Origin: Phocoena phocoena | Taxonomy: Eukaryota > Chordata > Mammalia > Artiodactyla > Phocoenidae | Direction of reading: 5' to 3' | Assembly: GCF_963924675.1 (NCBI RefSeq) | Contig: NC_089234.1 | Span: 22,969,668-23,033,667 of the forward strand | DNA: 64,000 nucleotides | Shown here: one piece after another, positions 59,059-64,000 of the stretch | Position numbering within the stretch: the stretch's first letter is position 1 | Layout of the letters: every line of letters starts with the position of its first letter | Translations under genes and position numbers: made by a program | Notes under the pieces: model-generated | Told to the model about the DNA's origin: nothing | Database searches by the model: none | What the model saw: only the letters and a program-made list of their open reading frames with translations

Positions 59059-61390
59059 AAAATATTATGTTGATCTAAGTTCTAAACAATTCCGCCAATT
59101 TTTGCTATATTTTTAAATATATGTACAAGATCCAAATTATTATATGTTTATTATATATTCTTTAATAAACATTGTGTTCTGCATGGAAGGTAGTCATACT
59201 CACCCCCACATATTACTTCTGCCTTTTTAATGTTCACAGTTGTTTAAGCTTGTTTCGGGCACAGATCATCTGTAGCTTCTATGTCACCATATACTCCTGC
59301 ATTTAAAAAGTAGATTAAACGTTATAACCCAGGGATTACAAAGACCAAGATACAGAACATGAGTTACTTTAATTATGTTATTCTATTTGACCGCTTGGAA
59401 TTTTTCATTTGTGTTTAAAATTTTTCTAATGAAGAAACATTTGAAAGCTCACAGAATCCATTTGAAAAAAATGACATGAAATTATGGTGATTTCTGGAAT
59501 TTATTATGTAAAGAAATTTGTATGACTTTGACAAACTTATCCTGGAGTTTAAAACTTTTCTTAATTATTTGTATGTATATTGCTTCATGTGAAAGAAGAT
59601 TTGGAAATTAAAATTAATACAATGTGTTCTTCAACTAGCCTACTGAGCAAGAATATGTGAAAGGATCAATTCTGATGAGATCATTTACTAATTTGCAGAA
59701 GGTAGGTGTAAAAACAGAAACCGTAACATTATTATTTATTACCATATCCAATATGTAGGTATACATTTTACTCCTTTTTCTAAAAACATAAAGTAGTGTA
59801 CTTAAAATTAATTATTACTATTTTCCTTTTTTAATATTTCACTACATTTAATTATTTTTGTTTGTTAACTGCCATGATTATATATATGAATTTCCATAAA
59901 AGAAATATTCAGTTTGCATTTTCCTCTCTACTCCCAGCTATTATTATTTCTGGCTAATCTTTTCATTTCATGATTATTACTCAAATTATATCTATTATTG
60001 TATGGAAGAGGGAAGTGTTAAAAAAATGATCTGTCTGGCTTTCAAGTATATTAGATATACCATTTAATCAATGAAGTTAACTTGGTTGGTAAAATGTTGC
60101 GCTGAGAAGGTATAGGTTTCAAAGAATGTCAGTGCACAAAGAAGTTACGAGAACATCCCAACCTAAGTTCAGTAAGAAAGAGCCAAACGTGAGCTATGGC
60201 AGGAGATTTCATTTCTTATCTGAAGCCCTACCTTTAAACAAATGATTATCTTCAGGACTCTGTCTCCCTGATGGTATCATCCTATTTCCTTCTGCAGTAC
60301 AAAGCTTTCCGGAATACTGTTTTGATAAGCAACTGACTTTAGACTGCTTACCTACAGTTGTGTAGCTCTCTACTTTTTGAGACAATGAGAATCACTTGGT
60401 AAATATAAAATATTAATTATGTGAACAGCTATCTAAAATTAATGATGGGTCTTGCTTTCAATCAAGACTAAAGGAATTTTTTTTAAAAAGTAAGAAGACA
60501 CTGGAAGATTTTTAAAACACACATTTTTGATGTGTCTATAAGTAGTTAACAATAAGTAGTTTCTATGTAATGGAGAATTACTCTCTATATGCCAGCAAGC
60601 TGGGGCTGGTTCATCTAACACCTCCTTTGAGGACCTGGAGATGCTCTGTAAAGGGTCTAGTGATGTGGGTGAGGTGATAAAGACATCATCCCCTACCTCA
60701 GAGATTACCTGAGTTACTTTAAAATTAATCTTAATACTTGGCTGGTTTTTAGAAGAGCTAATGAATATAAACCAACCAGCTTGTCAGCATCTGGGAGGAA
60801 GCGGCTGAAAGAATTTGCTGAACCCATAAAACAAGTAAATCTTTGCTTACGCCTTGCACATGCCATTAATTAAACATTTTTGTTGTGTGGCTCATTTAAA
60901 GAAAGGAAAAGAAACATCTTTCATTATGTGAACAGGTCTGTAAATAATGAATGGATTATCCAATTTCAGCTCAATGTCAACAAATCTTAGTGGGGTCCGG
61001 CAGAAACACAGTGCCCTTTTCACTGCCTGTCATGAAAAGAAAAGGGTTTTAACACTTTCCTAAAGGAGGAGACAAACAAGAGAGAGAGTATAGGTGCTAG
61101 AAAGAATTGGTTAAAAAGCAAACCACTGAAACAAATTTCTACATCTGAAAAATGTACCAGTTCCCTTTTTCCTAGGTTCCAAGTACAGAGCTTGACTGTG
61201 AACTTTTATCAAGATGAGTTGAGAGTCTGTTTTAAGCACTATAAAATATCGGAGATAAGTTCCCTGAGGACAAATATTAGGTTAGGTAGTCCTCGATTAT
61301 ATGCTCTATTACTTATTACCATTATCACTACCACTGCTTGCCCAAGTTGATTGCCCTGCCCTTGATAAATGCTTCCTAATAATTCTAATA
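59059..61390. other. Unassigned AT-rich host DNA
   Basis: No gene, RNA or confident repeat recognised. The 60,780-61,060 part is less AT-rich, but I cannot assign it. Confidence 0.4.
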
Positions 61391-61392
61391 AC

Positions 61393-61512
61393 CAATAAAT
61401 ATTTATATTCACCTTGTACCATGCATTGTGCTGAGCACTTTAAATACTGTGTCTTGTTTAGTTCTCGCAACAAGGCTATGAGTTAGGCAGGATTATTATG
61501 TTCCTTTAACAA
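61393..61512 (-). mobile_element. MIR SINE relic
   Basis: Reverse-complement MIR on the + strand: CATGCATTGTGCTGAGCACT, TTAGTTCTCGCAACAAGGCT and ATGAGTTAGGCAGGATTATT. Confidence 0.8.
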
Positions 61513-62095
61513 TTCATGAGAAGCAGTTGCTTTATAAGCTTGTGCCAGTTAGGTTAACTCCTACGTCTAAGATCTGACTTGGGATTCACAAACGAGCCTA
61601 CCTGACGACAGAACTATCTTTATTCTGCTTCCATTCGTTATACAATCATCAATAAGTATTTTCCCACTGCTCCTCTCAATGTCCACTGGGGTTGCCCAGA
61701 ACTCCCCACCCTAATCTCTTGTTTGAGTCAGTTCATCTATTTTCCCTCAACCTTCTTACTCCTCCTAGAATCCAGACAGCCATCCTTATTTATAACCTAT
61801 GGCTTGGGAATTGTCCATAAGATGGTGGTGCTAGACTGTCATATATGTCTATACACTTCTGTAAACACCTCCCAATTAATATGGCAAGATGGTAGAAAGA
61901 AGTTTCTTAAAGGAAACTTCTGGAGTTGGTCCTCACTAATGTCACTTCTATTCATTTAGGGATTCTCTTAGGTAACAAGTTGAATTATGTAAGACAACTT
62001 AATGAGGATTACTTAATGCAGCAGGGAATGCCCAATCTCTCTTTAAGCTTATACCTTTATAACTCAGGTACCTCATGGTTAGTATTATTATTAAA
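61513..62095. other. Unassigned host DNA
   Basis: Two overlapping open frames (61,723-61,959 and 61,926-62,171) have no recognisable domain. No repeat recognised. Confidence 0.4.
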
Positions 62096-62097
62096 AC

Positions 62098-62258
62098 ACT
62101 ATCATATTTTGTTGGAACCTAACATTTTCTTGAATGCTTACTATACACTAGTGGGCACTTTACATGAATAAAATTACCTAATCTTTTTAAAAACCTGGTG
62201 AGGTTGGTCCTGCTTTCTTAAATTTATAGCTAAGGAAAAAAGACACAAAGACAAGGAC
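62098..62258 (-). mobile_element. MIR SINE relic
   Basis: Reverse-complement MIR on the + strand: TTGAATGCTTACTATACACT, GTGGGCACTTTACATGAATA, and a degenerate AGCTAAGGAAAAAAGACACA. Confidence 0.7.
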
Positions 62259-62675
62259 AGTCTGTACTGAATACCTTCAGGAATAAGATCGTCTTTCCCC
62301 CAGCTTTTGAGAGCATTTGTGACTGACTGCTCACAGCTGAGTTCCTCTCTGAGTATTATCCTCATCAGAGAAGCCACCAAGCTCAAAGTCACGTCCTCTC
62401 CTTGGAGGCAGCCTACTACCAATGCCTTGTTGGTGACAGCCTATGAAATTCTGGTCCCCTTACCCTAAGAGATGCATCTGTGTAGATCTGTCCCAGCACC
62501 AGAGCTCCCAGTGGGATTGACTGAGGCCTCTGTTACGAACGCATACAGTCCAACTCTTCCTTCTCCTCAGTCCTAGAGCCTTCACACCCTATGGGTACTC
62601 CCTAATAAACTTCTTGCACCCAAGTCTTCGTCTCAAAGTCTGTTTCTGAGATATCGATCTAAGACAACTGGTAAA
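62259..62675. other. Unassigned; possible retroviral LTR remains
   Basis: ACTCCCTAATAAACTTCTTG near 62,600 contains an AATAAA signal and is followed by text like a common old mammalian LTR or element end. It lies just upstream of the pol relic. Family not assigned. Confidence 0.3.
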
Positions 62676-62679
62676 TCCT

Positions 62680-63835
62680 GCAGGTCCAATGGCATTAGAA
62701 ATATCTATGGTGGGAATATATGTCATATGTAATTTTTTGAAGGCTCCAATTTTAAGAAGAATCACAATATAAGGTTGTGGAGCACTGCTAGTGCTCTGGA
62801 GCAAGGGCATGTCATGTACAGTAGAAAATTACACATTTGAAAAATATCTCCTGCTGTGTAACTAGGACTTAATAGCTACAGAGATCCTGACAAGTAGGGC
62901 TTCAAGTAAACATGTGTCCATAATTATCCATCATGAGCTGAGCTCTATCAAAACCACCAAGTCATAACATAGAAGTAATACATCTGGGAGAGGGCACAAG
63001 TAAGCTGAGTATGCAGGCCATTGAGACACCGTATCAACCACCACTGTTAAATGGATTTCTCTCCTTTAGCTCACCCCTATGGCTTCAGGGAGGAAGTCAC
63101 TTATACCTCCTGACAGAGGAGAAGTAAAGCCAAGTTGCAGCCACACCCAGCAGCGATGTTAAAGGGTAACAGTGAAGTGAAATACTCCCAGTGGGCAAAA
63201 CTTTGTCCAGTGTGCCCTTTCCTCTTTGTATGGAGACAGAAGTGGCCTGGCAGAGGAATAAACACAGACTCAAGGGCAGTGACAAATAGCTTGGCTAGTT
63301 GCTTAGGACTTTGAAGAAGAAGGACTGAAAGGTTGGTGACAATGAATTCAAGTAAGAGGACTGTGGATGGACCTATGAGAGCAGACATGAAGTGTAAAAT
63401 TCCTGCCATCACATGTTAATGCCAACACTCACCAGAGGGCATCTATTGCAAAAGAGACAACAAACAACCAAGTAGACAGAATAACCTGGCCAGTTAATAG
63501 CAATGTATCTGTAATTGGGCACTCCTGTAATTGGGCACTCCTGCGCTAGCACAATGGACTTACAAACAAGGTAGACATAGTAGCAGAAATGGAGAATAGG
63601 CATGGGCCCAGTAGCATAAGCTGACTCAGCTACTGTGAATGCCAAAAGTCTACACCTCCAACAACAGAGAGCAAGATCAACCAGCCACTTGATGACAAGT
63701 TGATTACTATTGGACATTTTTCACCCTAGAAAGCAAGCACAAGGATTCATCCTGACTAGAATAAACATATAAGCTGGTTATGGATTTGCCTTTCCTGCTC
63801 TTAGGGGCTCAACCAGCATCATGATCTCTGGGATA
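62680..63835 (+). pseudogene. Endogenous retrovirus pol relic (RT end, RNase H, start of integrase)
   Basis: Plus-strand translation in shifting frames gives ordered retroviral pol landmarks. The RT/RNase H connection at about 62,775-62,920 reads LWSKGMSCTVENYTFEKYLL. RNase H text YSQWAKL lies near 63,190. The RNase H TDS motif with a catalytic-type Asp lies near 63,267, followed by RAVTNSLASC. Near 63,412 is HVNANTHQRASIAKETTNNQ, and VDRITWPVN follows. Text like the integrase N-terminal and early core continues to about 63,830, ending near HISWLWICLSC. In-frame stops and frame changes are frequent, so nothing can be made from it. LTRs, gag and env were not found. Class is not settled (ERVL/ERV3-like or ERV1-like). 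Further sequence is replaced by a SINE tail and L1. Confidence 0.75.
63512..63543 (+). repeat. 16-bp tandem duplication in pol relic
   Basis: GTAATTGGGCACTCCT occurs twice in direct succession. Confidence 0.9.
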
Positions 63836-63857
63836 GAAAGCATTTTCTTTGCATACC

Positions 63858-63950
63858 ACAACAAAGAATAGCCCCCTCTTGACGCAACTAGAGAAAGCCT
63901 GTGTGCAGCAACAAAGACCCAATGCAGCCAAAAAAAAAAAAAAAAAAAAA
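63858..63950 (+). mobile_element. CHR-family SINE 3' segment (long form, 5' truncated)
   Basis: AACAAAGAATAGCCCCCTCT, GACGCAACTAGAGAAAGCCT and AAAGACCCAATGCAGCCAAA match the distal 3' segment of the longer CHR-type SINE, which the three short copies here lack. It ends in a 22-base A run. The 5' tRNA-like part is absent. Confidence 0.8.
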
Positions 63951-64000
63951 AGACTTAGGAATAAACTTAACCAAAAGAAGTGAAAGATCTGTACACTGAA
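63951..64000 (+). mobile_element. L1 ORF2 fragment running off the window
   Basis: GACTTAGGAATAAACTTAACC, GTGAAAGATCTGTACACTGAA: late RT-region ORF2 text (compare 38,380-38,425). It starts immediately after the SINE poly(A), so it is 5'-truncated there or recombined. Confidence 0.85.

Overview
This is mammalian nuclear DNA, almost certainly from a cetacean (whale or dolphin). The main evidence is three near-identical copies (11.7, 20.7 and 44.1 kb) of the tRNA-derived CHR-type SINE, which starts GGGCTTCCCTGGTGGCGCAG and ends in a poly(A) tail. The L1 5' UTR at 53.3-53.9 kb also has the sequence character I associate with cetartiodactyl L1s. No host protein-coding exon, tRNA or rRNA gene could be supported. 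The window reads as an intergenic desert or a large intron, and every recognisable protein-coding stretch belongs to a dead mobile element.

Layout, left to right. 0-2.2 kb: 3' part of a fairly young L1 with an internal deletion. 2.5-6.8 kb: an older L1 whose 5' UTR runs straight into ORF2. 7-14 kb: AT-rich host DNA with old MIR copies and one CHR SINE inserted into a MIR. 14.1-16.2 kb: an L1 nested in an older L1. 16.6-18.2 kb: MIR, an ancient LTR-like repeat and L2. 19.5-23.7 kb: a stack of L1 pieces of different ages, one carrying a CHR SINE. 26.05-27.49 kb: a minisatellite of 25/29-bp units with a 432-bp higher-order duplication. 30-36 kb: MIR, L2 and MER5-type relics. 36.4-40.8 kb: a 5'-truncated L1 between perfect 15-bp target-site duplications, with its 3' end present twice. 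44.0-45.7 kb: a U6 snRNA pseudogene fused to an L1 3' end and split by a CHR SINE. 47-53.2 kb: MER5A, an L2 split by an LTR-like repeat, and an antisense L1M 3' end. 53.29-59.04 kb: a nearly full-length L1 (part of the 5' UTR, ORF1, ORF2, 3' UTR) between perfect 16-bp duplications, disabled by stops and frameshifts. 59-64 kb: mostly unique DNA with MIRs, then an ancient endogenous-retrovirus pol relic that is cut by a CHR tail and the start of another L1 at the window edge.

The sequences are related by retrotransposition rather than as operons. L1 endonuclease/reverse transcriptase presumably mobilised the CHR SINEs and, by template switching, the U6-L1 chimera. Almost all the L1 bodies lie on the + strand; the clear exception is 52.3-53.2 kb. 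None of the L1 copies has intact ORF1 and ORF2, so none looks autonomous. Family names for old repeats come from recalled consensus features and have not been checked by alignment.
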